From assembly GCA_037833965.1 (NCBI GenBank), contig AP031352.1:17030501-17094500 (forward strand): a stretch of 64,000 nt of DNA, given 5' to 3'. The position numbers and the translations under genes are program-made. Shown here one piece after another: positions 63,001 through 64,000 of this stretch; position 1 is the first letter of the stretch; each line of letters starts with the position of its first letter. Below the pieces are notes generated by a model. It was not told the origin of the DNA, made no database searches, and was given only the letters and a program-made list of their open reading frames with translations. This stretch comes from Marchantia polymorpha subsp. ruderalis (taxonomy: Eukaryota > Streptophyta > Marchantiopsida > Marchantiales > Marchantiaceae).

Positions 63001-63468
63001 AACGTACAGTACAATCATGTCTTTCACGGTGGCTTTCCAATCGCCAGTGAGCACGACGCGGACACAGAATCTATTCAGCCAATATTTTATCTGGAGATTC
63101 GCTTGGCAGGATCTCCTTACAATTACGACATGCTGGATGACAGCCAAACTTATCTGTTGAATTCACCCAAAAAATTAACAAACACCAGAGAGTGTACCTA
63201 CCTCAACTCTACCCGCTGTATTCTGATATTAAAATGCTTCGAAAGAAAGGCACGCAGAGTTTGAAAACGGTATATACAATGCACAACGATGTAACAACCC
63301 ACTAAAGAGAAGCACCATAAGCTTAGAGCGTGACTTCGCCCATAACACCGTGCAAGCCTCGAGCGTTGATCATACGCAGCAACAGCAATCTAGAGTGTCA
63401 GAAGTGGTGAAGAGGAAGTTGCTAACCGGGGAAAAAAGCTGGCGACTGGAAACTGTCGTCGTTGCCAT
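60079..63468 (-). CDS. Plastid-type CPBP (CAAX/Rce1-like) intramembrane protease, seven exons
   Basis: Coding exons from the 5' end: 63468-63376, 62835-62509, 62241-62181, 61625-61501, 61355-61293, 60718-60594 and 60232-60079. They give 315 residues, and all junctions are GT-AG and in phase. CPBP proteins are membrane metalloproteases or membrane scaffolds related to eukaryotic Rce1, and many plant members sit in plastid membranes. Motif 1 is EELLFR (Glu223, Glu224, Arg228), motif 2 is FGVLH (His253) and motif 3 is HSAAN (His290, Asn294), so the expected metal-binding residues are all present. Hydrophobic segments lie at about 119-130, 174-187, 241-252 and 268-279. The N-terminus MATTTVSSRQLFSPVSNF looks like a transit peptide. 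Exon 1 was chosen for its start and phase-0 donor and is less certain than the rest, because the frame of exon 2 has no ATG of its own. The order of motifs matches plant homologues I remember. Confidence 0.88.
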
Positions 63469-64000
63469 GTCTGCCGACCTCCCTCCCGGACAGTCACCAA
63501 GACACTTGCACTTGCACTAGCAGCAATGAATGGCCCAAGACTCTGATCGTTACAGCCTAGGCTCATTGGGCATTAACGCTCGGTCCTTCCAAGGACAATT
63601 CCATCGCTGCCTCACGACACGTATGTTATAGTTTTACAAAGCCTGTGGCCAACAGAATAAGTCGATTCTCCATGCTGGGCAGCAGCAGCATCAGTCTCTA
63701 CCCCGTCCTGTACACACAGACTTGAAGATCCGATTCCCGCTTAGCCATGAGCCCGCCAGCCAGCCAGCAAGCCTTCTTCCTTCAGTACTTTCAACGAGAA
63801 ATGTGCGTCAGAAGATCTTCCGAGAGTGCACAGTTTCTCTCGCCATGCTTGCAGCTATCGAGGGCACCACAGCTGAGCCAGCGCCAGCACTTTTGTGGAG
63901 CCCATCAAGTTATCCAAATCCACACCAAAGCCGTTGTCCCGTTCCTTGCACTGGCAGCAGCAGCAAGAGTCTGGAGAATAATCAGAGTGTTCTTATAGAC
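63469..64000. promoter_or_regulatory. Upstream region of the CPBP protease gene
   Basis: Sequence 5' of the protease start codon on the minus strand. It is CA/AGC-rich with several agcagcagca words and no recognised coding frame; the 83-codon plus-strand frame at 63,747 looks like chance. Promoter elements could not be defined. Confidence 0.3.

Noticed and set aside
62990..63010. tRNA B-box-like word gggttcgaacg
   Set aside because: No A box at the right distance and no acceptor stem pairing; a chance match.

Overview
The window looks like nuclear DNA of a land plant, most likely a bryophyte (a liverwort or moss). The genes are split by many short GT-AG introns. Two or three of the proteins start with plastid-type transit peptides. 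Genes are far apart, GA/CT microsatellites are common, and there are decayed non-LTR retrotransposon remains. The species is an inference; I cannot name it from the sequence alone. There is no operon, CRISPR array or viral genome.

Layout. (1) 1-5.7 kb: a four-exon plus-strand gene (2687-4265) for a conserved plastid-type protein of unknown function, then a near-perfect hairpin. (2) 5.8-7.2 kb: an AT-rich island with a 170-bp tandem duplication, then two back-to-back inverted repeats. (3) 7.7-13.2 kb, minus strand: a complete 17-exon gene for plastid ArgJ (arginine biosynthesis), in which every splice phase fits. (4) 13.2-22 kb: an orphan exon-like segment, then a 5.7-kb AT-rich island. The island holds a decayed minus-strand LINE reverse transcriptase and a diverged array of about 172-bp tandem repeats. 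(5) 22.1-22.6 kb: a fragment resembling the histone-fold DNA polymerase epsilon subunit POLE3/DPB4. (6) 24.1-24.8 kb: a two-exon LEA-like gene. (7) 25-35 kb: mostly non-coding, with microsatellites and a few weak exon candidates. (8) 35.0-36.0 kb, minus strand: a single-exon gene for an unknown 318-aa protein with a histidine-rich tail. (9) 36-60 kb: mostly unassigned, with an in-frame tandem duplication, a 25-G run, hairpins and a second large AT-rich island (55.2-58.2 kb). (10) 60.1-63.5 kb, minus strand: a complete seven-exon gene for a plastid-type CPBP (CAAX/Rce1-like) intramembrane protease.

The genes do not form a pathway. ArgJ, the CPBP protease and the first gene all seem to encode plastid proteins; the LEA-like product may enter an organelle. 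The gene models were spliced by eye from consensus sites, open frames and phase consistency, and from family motifs I recognise. No database search was run.
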